Below, one piece after another: positions 35,239 to 45,339 of a stretch of 64,000 nt of DNA. The position numbers and the translations under genes are program-made. Numbering within the stretch: position 1 is the first letter of the stretch; each line of letters opens with the position of its first letter. Location: the NCBI GenBank assembly GCA_016490735.1, contig JAEMWC010001377.1:96001-160000 (forward strand), read 5' to 3'. The DNA is from Pachyseris speciosa (Eukaryota > Cnidaria > Anthozoa > Scleractinia > Pachyseridae). The notes under the pieces are model-generated. The model was not told where the DNA came from, made no database searches, and saw nothing but the letters and a program-made list of their open reading frames with translations.

Positions 35239-35462
35239 ACCGTTAGCAAAATAATCGTTTCAAATGGCAGTTCTAAAACAAGCTAGGATACTTTCCTCAG
35301 TTTTGAAAGAGACTTTCTGTAGAAATTAGATTTTAAATTTCAAACTGCTCATGTGTAACCGTGCCCCTGCCAGTCAAGCCACAGATTTCACGTTTCTGAG
35401 AATATGGCGATTTCATGCCATGCCCAAGCTCGCAAATATTCCTTAATCGCTTGGCAATCAGT
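35239..35462 (+). repeat. Right 224-bp terminal direct repeat of the retroelement
   Basis: This is the near-identical partner of 28,706-28,929, in the same orientation. A diverged partial copy follows, sharing GTGTAACCGTGCCC.TGCC, AGTCAAGCCACA and GGCGATTTCAT. Confidence 0.85.
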
Positions 35463-35984
35463 ATAAACGAAGATACAATACTTTCAAGAGGTTAACGCGA
35501 GGCGTTCCGTAGAAATCTCGAGAACAATCCGCAGACTACCGGGCATTTAGTCTCCGTGTAACCGTGCCCGTGCCTAGTCAAGCCACAAAATTTTCGAAGT
35601 GTCAAGGAGAACGGCGATTTCATACTATACCCATATGGGGCGCCAAATATTCAAAAATTATTTTAGTAAATTATATCGAAATTATTTTAAAGTTATTTCA
35701 ACAAATGTGGTTATATCATACCATACTTTCATCTGTTATGCCGTTTGTGTGAAACAATATCTTCCTCTTTAATCATTTGTTTCATACAATATAAACTTTC
35801 CCTCGCATTATTTGAAACCATTGTTTGCTCCTAACACCCGTTATTTAAAACACTCGGCTTCCCCTCCTGACTTTATTTCAAACAAAGTCTGCTAGGCAAA
35901 TTCATTATTTCAAACAATACAACAATGCCTGCAACATGATTTCAAACCATGAATTCTAACACAGACTCGTTATTTCAAACAATA

Positions 35985-36335
35985 TAAGTTATGGTTTCAT
36001 ATAATTCATGGTTTCATACAATTCATAGTTTCATATAATTTATGGTTTCATATAATCCATAGTTTGAAATAATTTATGGTTTGGTATAATCCATGGTTTC
36101 ATATAATTCATGATTTCATATAATTCATGGTTTGATATAATTCATGGTTTGACATAATCCATGGTTTCATATAATTCATGGTTTCATATAATTTATGGTT
36201 TGATATAATTTATGGTTTCCTGTAATTTATGGTTTCGTGTAATTCGTGGTTTGATATAATTCATGGTTTCATATAACGCATTACATCATACAAAATACGA
36301 TGGTTTCAAATAAGTCATGGTTTGATATAAATTAA
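35985..36335 (+). repeat. 17-bp tandem repeat, about 18-20 copies
   Basis: The unit is CATGGTTTCATATAATT with single-base variants (GATATAATT, CATACAATT and others). It is AT-rich and noncoding, and is preceded by looser copies of the reverse-complement-like TTTCAAACAATA. Confidence 0.8.
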
Positions 36336-36479
36336 ATTGTTTGCGCGATTATATGCGCAGTGAACGGAAAAAAACGCACCAGTCTAGCCTCGTCCTGATG
36401 AACACTTGACTGCATTTTAGCGGTGCTGTTTCCTTCAGACCTGTTGTCACAGTCGTGTGAGTCCTTGTGATACACTCAA

Positions 36480-36686
36480 TTGTTGAAACTGCTCAAAATG
36501 ATGCCCTTAAATTTGGCGCAAGATATGGCAACAGCCCTAAGTCGTACTATTATGAGCTGTCTACAGTCTCACTCACAACCGGCCGACAATAGTAACACGG
36601 GCTCGAGTCATCAATCGAATTCGGGAGCAGCCAACACGAGCGCTACCACAAGCAGCGCTCCGTCTGGTTCGCATGCAAGTAGCTAA
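36480..36686 (+). CDS. Small Ser/Asn-rich open frame, possible first exon
   Basis: From the ATG at about 36,501 the frame encodes MPLNLAQDMATALSRTIMSC then a Ser/Gln/Asn/Thr-rich tail ending at TAG 36,684. A GTAAGT donor follows closely at about 36,698, so splicing before the stop is not excluded. The composition resembles flexible N-terminal regions of multi-copy cnidarian transposon proteins. That is a recollection, not a proven match. Confidence 0.3.
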   Translation: MLKLLKMMPLNLAQDMATALSRTIMSCLQSHSQPADNSNTGSSHQSNSGAANTSATTSSAPSGSHASS

Positions 36687-37460
36687 AGACTTCAAGTAAG
36701 TTCTCGCTTCATTTCAATGTCTTTTCCATTCAAAAAGCCCAATTGTTTTTAAAATTATATTTAGATTGTAGGTGATGTTCTGAGGTCGGACGGATTGCTT
36801 AAGCTTCCCGCTAAAAGTGATGCATAAATTAAAAGATATTCACGAGATAAGGAACTTCCCCTCGTGCTATCCCAAAGTCAAGCATTTAAAGTGCCGACAA
36901 AGGGTCTGTCGGGTATCATTTTTTGTGAGCTATTGATATGTAGGTTATATGTTATTTATTATTATTATTATTATTATGTTATTATTGTTATATCTAGGTG
37001 AACAACAACAGAAGAGTTACAGAAAGAAGAAGAATGACCACATGAAGTCGTCGGACGGTGCGATTTACGCTAGATGCTAACAGTCAGTTTGATAATTTTT
37101 GAAAGCCAGTGTAGCTCATTGTCGACACCATAAAAGACCTGACAACCCTTCGCCTGACATGGGTTCTTACCCTATCTACAGGCATGTACTTGGCCGGCGA
37201 AAAAAGGAAAGTGTTTTCCAGAAAAGACGAAAAACGCAGACGTCCTTAATTCGGTTTTTAACTCGTAGATGCGCATCGACGAGTTAAAAGCGACCTTTGT
37301 TGCTTATGTCGATAAAACTCGTTATCTTTTGATATATCAAAATGAACACATTTCAATCGCTATCATCGGACAGATTTGAAGAACCTGTATCAAGGCGATC
37401 TAGCAAGCAGTAATTAGTAATCAGAAATCAGAGGAATGTTTTCCGGTATGTTTTCAAAAC
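36687..37460. other. No recognisable gene; ATT microsatellite
   Basis: A (TTA)n tract lies at about 36,955-36,985. No other feature was recognised. Confidence 0.45.
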
Positions 37461-37461
37461 A

Positions 37462-37860
37462 GGGGCACCCAACGAGCAAAATCAACCAAAAGCTGTAGAA
37501 ACGCATTTTTGAGTACCTTATGGTGTTTGAAGTCTGTTTGAAGCGATGTTTTCATAAGCTAGAAGAAGTTCATCTGTTCGGATTTCCTAGCTGAAATTTT
37601 AATTACCCGAAAATATTAGGGAACAAAATCTTCCTTTGAGAAAATGCAAGCTGAAATTAACTTTACACGAACTTTCTAGGGAACTATTTTCTTTCCGAAA
37701 ATGCTAGCTGACGTTTTTGACTGCCAAAAACAGCAATTACGACCCTTCCGAAAACCTCAGGGGCTATGATTTTCCCATTGCGAATCTTTTAGGCCACGTT
37801 TTAGTTAAGAAAATCCGAGTGCACTCTTTAATCGACACCGAAAGCGCAAGGCGAAATTGG
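37462..37860 (+). mobile_element. Truncated copy of the GGGGCACCCAACGA MITE
   Basis: It starts AGGGGCACCCAACGAGC and is collinear with 47,616-48,010 for nearly 400 bp at high identity. The right inverted end is missing. A segment with TGCTCTAACCACTACG, possibly a minus-strand tRNA-derived fragment, follows instead. Confidence 0.75.
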
Positions 37861-38241
37861 TGGAAGGCGAGTGCTCTAACCACTACGACAAGCCTGCTCT
37901 CCAGTCTTCACCAATAAGCTCAAGATAGGATATCGTCTTGAATTTGGATGAAACTCAGGAAACATACAAATCTGCAAAATCTCCTTGCTTGCATTAGTTA
38001 CGTTCTCAAGCCATTGTCTTTGATAATTAATATTCATGGAGAAATTCACAGCAAAAGTTCACCAGATCTCGATCACGCTAATTAGGATCACGTATCCAAA
38101 CCTCTTTTATGGAAGTGCAAGTGCCTCAGCAGTTTTGGGATTCTCACCCCCTACTTATTTCATAACTAATCAACATGGTGCTGATCAGCAAATATTTCAG
38201 TAACAAAACAGTGACTGAGGAAAATTCATTTGGTGACCTCA

Positions 38242-38437
38242 ATGGGCTCTTTGGAGCTGGTCAGTCACGTGCTACAAGAACGCCATGCTGGAGGGCAAGC
38301 AACGCACTGGGACATGACAAACAAAGAGCTTACATCATTTAAAATGGTAATTTTCTTTGTCTTGTCCCAGTGCGTTGCTTGCCCTCCAGCATGGCGTTTT
38401 TATACCGCGTGACTGACCAGCTGCAAAGGGCCCATTA
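38242..38437. mobile_element. Foldback MITE with ~85-bp arms
   Basis: The left arm (GGCTC.TTGGAGCTGGTCAG..AACGCCATGCTGGAGGG..) and the right arm (38,355-38,437) are inverted copies with few mismatches around a loop of about 25 bp. No coding capacity, so either a MITE or a hairpin RNA source. Confidence 0.75.
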
Positions 38438-39848
38438 AGCTTTACTTAGTGGTGATGATCAGAAACATATCTGTAGCCCAGTAGTTGCTCTTTATTTATA
38501 AGTCAGCTGCAAGAAGGCCTTTTTATTTATTTATTTATTCATTTACTTTAATTTATTATTGCATAAGCTCTTGACAAACCACACGACACTCTACGTAGCC
38601 CAATTATTGATGGTAATACTCTTACATCACTCAGTTAGAGTCCGAACTTGTCCGTAGAGCAGGATTTCACTTACTACAAGATAATGCCAAGCAAAGACTT
38701 GGATAGAAGCACTACGTGTGTTGAAATGGCATCGTCCCTGCAATCCTTTTCATATCCTGGCTACACTAAGACCGTGCGAGGTTGTGGGATAGGGCATTAA
38801 TATTTTCTCCCCGGCTCCCTGAAATCTTCATCAAATCACCTGGGTCCTGGTAGGTAATGCGTCAGTCTCGTATCAGCTAAGTTTGCAGGGTTCCTGAACT
38901 CTCTTGTTTTTTAAGGGAACATAAGACTTCGTGCTAATGTTTATCTTTGGCCTTATACGGGATCTTTAATCTCTCTAATAATAAACAATTGAGGACGATA
39001 ACTCGGAATTTACTGGGCATACGTTCGGCGCATCGCACTTCCTAAAATAAAAGTATTTTTGTAGAGTTTAAAGACTTTAAAACTATGCGACAAAGGAGAG
39101 CTTACTGAGGTCTATTGTTATTCAAAAACAAAACTAGGGGTAACCACACACTTTTTTATAATTAACCCCCAACATTGTTACGTCCTTGAAAGCTTTTCAG
39201 GTTTTATATGGCCTAATTATGATTTCCTTTAAGATACCAATAGCCTTCGCTAACAGCTGCTTTTCCTGCATTCTCATAACCCAGGCAAAGCTACCTCTAT
39301 ATCAGGAGACACCGTCCTTCAATTAGCAAAAGCAAATTCAACAGGTAAATGTCACTGACACTTGTTACTACTTTAAGAGTTGCTTTCCGTGAATTTAAAC
39401 TTCCATTGAAGCAACAAAAGCTCTTGATCAACACTTAGTGTTTTACGTGAAAAATGACAGATACCTGGTTAATGAGCAATCAGAGGCATCATTTAACAAT
39501 AGCGCTATTTCAAAACAAAAACAAACGACCGCGTTGGATTAAGGGTGATAATGGGCCTTTAAAAACATGAAAATCAACCACGCACTGCAATGTTTTGTTC
39601 AACCGGGAAAAAAAAGTTACGCAGAACTTAGGACGTCTTCTGTATCACTGTTATCGGTTCTTTTCTCTGCTTTTGATTGTCCAGGTTAGGATTGTATTTT
39701 GGAGTTCGGTATGAGAGTCGGTTACTAATAACGCTCACATTCAAGTGACTGTTCGTTGTCAGTGTATGGTAATGTTGCTGTTAACTGCGGCCTTGTCTGC
39801 TCACCCCAGTCCCATTGACAGTCATTACTAATTAACAGCTAAATATAA
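38438..39848. other. No recognisable gene
   Basis: A (TTTA)n stretch lies near 38,518-38,560. No coding or structured feature was recognised. Confidence 0.45.
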
Positions 39849-41220
39849 TTCCAAGCACTTCAACTTCTTATCTCTCTCAATTATTTTATTTATCAAATTA
39901 ACAGCATTGCCATACAAGAAATTATAACATTGATTGGTCAATTAACCATTTACTATTTGCACATGGGTGAATGCTGCTGATGATAACTGACGTGTGCGCT
40001 GTTTATAAACTCAAATTTCGCTTTTTTGGGCGAGATTTGACATAATTTGTATCGTTTCAATCGTCATAGTGTCTACCGGAGTGTTAAGCCGTTGCAATTT
40101 TTGTGAATGAAGTTTCGCGCGCCTGCTTTCCTTCGTCATGTAAGTTAGTGCAATAAAGTGGGACTTTGCCTTCTCTACGATGTTTATGTTATATTATAAA
40201 ACAAATGGTAAACGGATCGGCGTGCACTATTGAGTTATGGATGCAGTTGCGAGATATGCTAAGCACTCAAGAAGGTAAAGTCGCTCTCGGCTGCGCCTCG
40301 AGCGACTCTTACGCTTCTCTAGTGCTTAGCAACCTCCCGTGTGCATCCATAACTCAATAGTGCACGCCGATCCGTTTACCATTTGTTAAATGGGCAGCAT
40401 ATTATTTTTTTTAGAGAGAACAATACTGCGTTTCCTACCAGGGATCAAAATCAGTGCACTATAGTCATTCAAAAGGCATTATATGAGCCACTAAAGGACT
40501 TTCACATGAACACTTCTCAAAGTATAGTGGTTATACATAACCCTTTTTACCAAAAAGCAAATGCTAGTTACAGATTATCAGTAATTCTAGGAGAGAGAAT
40601 ATTTTTTGTGCAATCCGATTGCACAGGAGCCAGTTCATACAAACTTGTTAAATTTGGGGGCACCTTCCATTTTGCTGAGTCACTCAGTATGAGTGACCGT
40701 TTCCCTAATCTTTTTGCAAGGGGCTACCATTTTTCAGTTTCTTTCACAAAACATAGGGTGACTGGTGTTCATCCAGCTTTAATGCACACATTATCTAACC
40801 AAATGGTAATCACTGCCCCATCTACGTCCATAAAGGCTGCTTAGGACACACTTTGAATGAAAAGTTGTCCATGCTTCCATTTCCCCTTTGAAAAACTTTT
40901 TGTATCTGTCGATAATCAGATACGCCTCGTTTTTTATAATGGGCACGAGGCTACGGAACATAACACTCTGGTTATACAGAAGCTATACTTATCGTGGACT
41001 TGCTTAACCTTGCGGATTAGGATACAAAACCTGGTTAAATCACTTTTTATGTAGATATATGTAAAATCTGGTAGCAAAAGAATACTTAATTACAACAGAT
41101 AATAGATAATGGACATATCGTAAGCTACACAAAATGTTTTCATGACGAGAGCGGTGCCAACCTTGAAATCACAGCAATTTTATGGAACTCTCCATAACGG
41201 CAGACGTTTCCCATACTAGC
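39849..41220 (+). repeat. Dispersed repeat, copy 1 (interrupted)
   Basis: Bases about 39,849-39,925 and 40,426-41,220 match 60,131-60,210 and 60,239-60,958 in the same order and orientation, at roughly 85-90% identity by eye. Copy 1 has an extra ~500 bp between the blocks, including the hairpin at 40,200-40,387. An open frame at about 40,410-40,844 contains YEPLKDFHMNTSQSIVVIHN, also readable in copy 2. The coding status is unclear. Confidence 0.7.
40200..40387. repeat. 188-bp long hairpin with perfect 46-bp outer arms
   Basis: Bases 40,200-40,245 are the exact reverse complement of 40,342-40,387. Inner arms GCTAAGCACT and AGTCGCTC also pair, so nearly the whole stretch folds into one hairpin. 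It interrupts the dispersed repeat, so it is probably an inserted foldback MITE. A small-RNA hairpin is possible. Confidence 0.8.
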
Positions 41221-41241
41221 ATTGTGTAAATTCCCACTTGG

Positions 41242-41614
41242 TGGCAACCAGAGTGACATCCTCGCGTTCAATTTTTCGTTTTGTGTTTTAGTTTTATGAG
41301 AAACGATTCCAATAGCTACTACCGCCTTTCTTCTAGTTTACTTTGATATGTATCTTGTGTCGTATAATGCAAGATTGCCGAAAAACAAATATTTCGAGAA
41401 GGTGTTGTAATCCTGTGAGTGTGTGGCGTTTTGACAGACCGCAAACAGTGAAATCTAGTACTCCCGCTAATAGCAATCTCTGCTTTTTTGTAAAAGGAAT
41501 TCCAAAACCATTTCGGAAACTGAAAACTAAGTGACTTAAGCTTTCTCTAAATGGGAAAATTATTCTTATCCGATTAATGGAAGCGAAGATATTAATTTTC
41601 ACGGCCTAGGTAAA
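41242..41614 (+). repeat. Left ~370-bp direct repeat flanking the two-gene block
   Basis: It starts TGGCAACCAGAGTGACATCC and ends near GATATTAATTTTCACGGCC. It matches 46,860-47,223 in the same orientation with many substitutions and small indels (about 85% by eye). Confidence 0.8.
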
Positions 41615-41618
41615 TGTT

Positions 41619-41790
41619 GGGGATGCAGAGTTGGCGCAGTGGTGAGAGCGCTCGCTCGCTCGCCGGGTTTGATTCCCGGACTCGGCATCATAAGTGGGCT
41701 GAGTTTGTTGGTTCTCTACTCTGCTCCGAGAGGTTTTTCTCCGGGTACTCCGGTTTTCCCCCCTCCCTAAACATGGTAAAAAATAGGGTG
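41619..41790 (+). mobile_element. tRNA-derived SINE
   Basis: Box A GTTGGCGCAGTGGTGAGAGC and box B GGTTTGATTCC are followed by a tail with CTCCGGGTACTCCGGTTTTCC. That tail is a 3' type shared with many L2/SINE families. It is inserted beside the left direct repeat. Confidence 0.75.
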
Positions 41791-42230
41791 ACATCTGCTT
41801 CAAATTTTTATTTTCGATCCCAGGCCCCCAAATTTTGACCCATAATCTTTGCGAATACGGCGAAATTTTTTGGGAAAATGAAAATTTGACAAAGTTATAC
41901 GCTACTTTGTTCAGATGTTGAAGTGGATTTAAGTGATTTTACTTTCACTCTATCTTAAAATGTTGAAATATATCCCAAAAGTAAAAAAAAACCTATGTAA
42001 ACTGGACTTCGAAAATGTCGGGCTCGATAGAGGGCGTGACTGTAGTGTGACTACGTGGAGCGCGCGGTCATTACTTTTATGCTGCTAAATTATTCAGATT
42101 ATGCGCATATTTAAGATGTTGAAGTGGATCGAGAAAGTCTGGGATCTACTGAACATTTTGGTGCCAAATTCGTAATTTTTGGAGCGAAAAAATTTATGTA
42201 AATCGGCGTTTCAAAACAAGCTCTTTGCAG
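41791..42230. promoter_or_regulatory. Upstream region of the RAG1-like gene
   Basis: 440 bp without coding features precede the first exon. CTCTTTGCAG sits immediately before the ATG at 42,231 and resembles a splice acceptor, so a further noncoding exon upstream is possible. No TATA box or defined factor site is claimed. Confidence 0.25.
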
Positions 42231-44914
42231 ATGTCTCCGCTCCTGCGGGTTTCCCCGTCACTTCTTGTCCTTGGAATTACGTTTGGCTTGTGTCTGCTAT
42301 GTTGTGCCGTACACGCTGTGCCAAACGACCGAGAAGAGAAGGGAAATGCTGAAAATGATAATGGTGGGAATAATAGCCACGAGCACTATTATTCTTCATT
42401 TCAAGCCCATATAAACAAGTAAGTAAGCTTTTATGTTTTAGTTTAAATTTGCACAAAAAAATGGATGTAGTTTCATGAGCCCGAGAATAAATTTCAACTG
42501 TTTGTTATCTATGTCTTTGCCTCGTCAGTAAACTTCTTTACGAACTGTATAAGTCAGCTAAAGCCGAAGCCGATCATGATGAAGAAATGGCTGGGGCGGA
42601 TAGTCCAGCTAAAATGAACTCTGTTTTGAAGATCCTGATAGAGAAAGTATGCCAGAAGTGCGAGGTTCCCAGTGTGATAGTCAATTCTAGACTTCTACAG
42701 ATGTTCAGATCGAAGATTTATTCCCTAAATCAAGCATTAGCCAAAGCCAAGACCCGAGGAGGCAATGGGGTAAAAAAGGTATTTGCCCAGTGGACAAGTG
42801 GTAAATATTCAACCTACACTTTTAAGATTTTTTACAATGAACTGAACTGTGCAAGGCTTCAAAATGACAACATTGATTTAAAGGGACAGAAAAGAAAGCT
42901 TGAGGATGATCTGAAAGAGGAGAGGTTCAAGAAAGCCAAAATTGAGAAGGAGTTAAAAGCAGCTCTGGCTAAAAACCAGGAAATTACTGGTAAATTTCAA
43001 AAGAAATTTAAAAGACTAGTCCAGAAATTAATTAAGTTACAACAGGAACAGAAACCAAGAGGTCCTGCCAAAAAGAAATCCTTTTCAGATTATAGCAAGA
43101 GGCACCAATCTAGAATTCGAAAACAAATGATCACAGACTGTGAAACATCACTGTCATTTCTTGGTCTTCATGGCTTTGTGGCCACCAAAGTAGAAATATT
43201 CAATGAAAACAGTAATGAATATGAAACCCTTACTTTGGTTGATGAGGAGAACATTCAAACTTCATCTCAAACTGAAACACTGACTGATGGAGACATTGAT
43301 GAGATAAATTTACTTCTCTACACTAAAGAAAGATTTAATATCTCTAATGAAGCTTATCATGAACTTTCCATGATATGCAAGGATTTACCGCGATCATGGA
43401 AAGTCCAGGAAAGGATAAAATATATCAATAGCAAATGGAACCTATCAATTACCCCTGGTGACACATGTGGAATTCAACAGAGTATCAAAGAACGATTAGA
43501 AATAAGGTTACAAGCTCTTCTTAAAAGCATTCCTTCAAATTCTGCCTTCAAAAAAAATAATAAAATTCGTGTAAAACTGTCAGGGGATGGTACAAACATT
43601 GGCAAAAGGCTGCATGTCATCAATGTGACATTTACCATCCTTGATGAAAGTACAAAAGCTGCATCAGCTGATGGGAATCATTTGGTTGCTGTAATTAAAG
43701 AACCTGAGAACTATGATAAACTGTCAAAGGCTCTGGCAGATATCAGAAAAGATGTGGAATCCCTTAAACATGTGTCAGTGGGAACAGAGCAGTTTGAAAT
43801 CGAGTGGTTCTTGGGAGGAGACTGGAAATTCCTTGCATGTATTTGTGGCATTGGTGCTGCACATGCTACTAACCCTTGCATATGGTGTAAATGTTTTTTA
43901 TACGAAAAATATGATGGTACAAAGGAATGGTCTCTCTCTGACACATCAAAAGGCGCTCGTTCGATTCAAGAAATTCAACAACTATCAAATGCAAGGTCAA
44001 GATCTGTAGAGCGCTACAATGTTAAACATACCCCACTCTTTCCATCAATTCCCCTTGATCATGTTGTCATAGATTCGCTTCACCTTTTTCTTAGAATTTC
44101 TGACAACCTTATTAACCTCTTAATTCTAGAACTACAACGAAAAGACTTGATTGACAAAAAGAAGACATATAATGATGGGTTTGAGAGATCTAAGTACAAG
44201 CACATGGCTGGCTGGGAATCATATCTTAATGATACATTAAAAATTCCCTTCAACTGGTTTGTTTGCAAGGATTCAAAGAAACTGAAATGGCGGGATCTAA
44301 CAGGCCCAGAGAAACAGAAATTATTCAGGAACATTGATATCAGTCAGGTGTTGCCTAATTATCAGAAATCGGATCAAATTTCACAGTTGTGGAAGCAGTT
44401 TGTAAATGTTACTGACATGTTGAGCGGTTCTCATACTAGTCCTCAACCGAGCAAAGAACAGATTCAGGAAACATCAAAATCATTTCTGGAACAGTTTTTA
44501 AAGTTGTATCACACTAAGCATATTACTCCTTACATGCATGCACTTGTTTGGCATGTGCCTGAGTTTATCCAACTCTATGGTAGCATTAGCCCTTTTACTC
44601 AGCAAGGCCTAGAAAAGCTCAATGACAAGACAACAAAAGATTACTTTAGATCTACTAATCAACGTGGACTGGACTCCTTGAAGCAACTCATAAATAAAAG
44701 AAACCGAATGGAATTCTTAGAGGATCTTGGATGCCAGCGAGATACAAGGAGCCTTACTTGCACCAATTGTAAGGAACAGGGTCATAATATTAAGACCTGC
44801 CTGTCTAAATGCAGTTCATGTGTATTTACGCCATGTTGTTCACCATTACATGTGTTCAAATCAAATGGCAAATGGGTTAAGCAATGTCAAAGCAACAGCA
44901 CAGGAGACATTTGA
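42231..44914 (+). CDS. RAG1/Transib-like DDE recombinase-fold protein with zinc knuckle, two exons
   Basis: Exon 1 is 42,231-42,418 (donor AA|GTAAGTAAG) and exon 2 is 42,529-44,914 (acceptor CTCGTCAG). The frame is kept across the 110-bp intron and gives 857 residues. Residues 1-28 are hydrophobic, ending CAVHA, like a signal peptide. Residues about 165-235 are charged, probable coiled coil, followed by a basic block (KKKSFSDYSKRHQSR, 244-258). The core starts at KLSGDGTNIG with Asp416. It continues with FLGGDWKF (Asp494), CIWCKC (513-518), DSLHLFLRI (578-586) and HVPEFIQLYGSI..QGLEKLND (Glu758). These blocks fall in the order and spacing of vertebrate RAG1: SGDGMGD with D600, YICTLC, IDALHCDIG and HVPEII..GSI..SEGNE with E962. 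A CCHC knuckle spans 807-820. RAG1 cuts DNA at recombination signals. This protein's activity is unknown, and the position of D708 appears to be Lys. The intact long frame suggests recent activity or selection. Confidence 0.8.
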
Positions 44915-45339
44915 TATGTACACTCAAACTATGGCACAGTATTTTTTCTCAGGCTTCATTTTCACTACTGTTTAAGTAGTGTTCATAACTGCAATGGTCA
45001 TTCATATATTCGCACAGTGTACTGTTATGATATTTTGCTAATGTTATCAAAAATTAGATGACAAGTTCTCGGTTTCTAATGCATGGGAATCAAGAGCAAG
45101 CCATCTAATTTTTTAGCATAACCCAGTGACTGATCTATAATGTAAGCAACAAATAACTCTAGTAAAAGGGTATTACTTCTAGCTTTTGTTTGTGACCTCA
45201 GCAGTTTGCCTTGCACCCACTCCCAGGGTGGTGAAGTGAGTATTAAATTACCATTGCATAGCAAATCAGATTGTGAGTTTTCCGAATGGTTGGGGGGGGG
45301 GGGGGTGGCTACAAAACAGAAACAAAATGTGATTATTGT
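44915..45339. other. Short convergent intergenic gap
   Basis: The two stop codons face each other across 425 bp. A G-run of about 14 lies at 45,291-45,305. Both 3' UTRs presumably lie here, and no clear terminator is assigned. Confidence 0.4.

Larger units (their letters stand above)
28706..35462 (+). mobile_element. Penelope-like retroelement unit with direct terminal repeats
   Basis: This 6.76-kb unit is bounded by near-identical 224-bp direct repeats. In order it holds a short N-terminal open frame, a Penelope-type reverse transcriptase, a roughly 1.5-kb noncoding zone, a 79-bp minisatellite with telomere-like motifs, and an AT-rich tail. A diverged third copy of part of the repeat lies immediately to the right (about 35,545-35,640), which fits the tandem pLTR arrangement known for this class. 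No flanking short target duplication was identified. The alternative is a duplication of host sequence on both sides of an older element. Confidence 0.7.

Noticed and set aside
28706..35462. Classification as an LTR retrotransposon because of direct terminal repeats
   Set aside because: The reverse transcriptase has Penelope-type motifs, no protease, RNase H or integrase is visible, and the repeats do not show the usual TG..CA ends.
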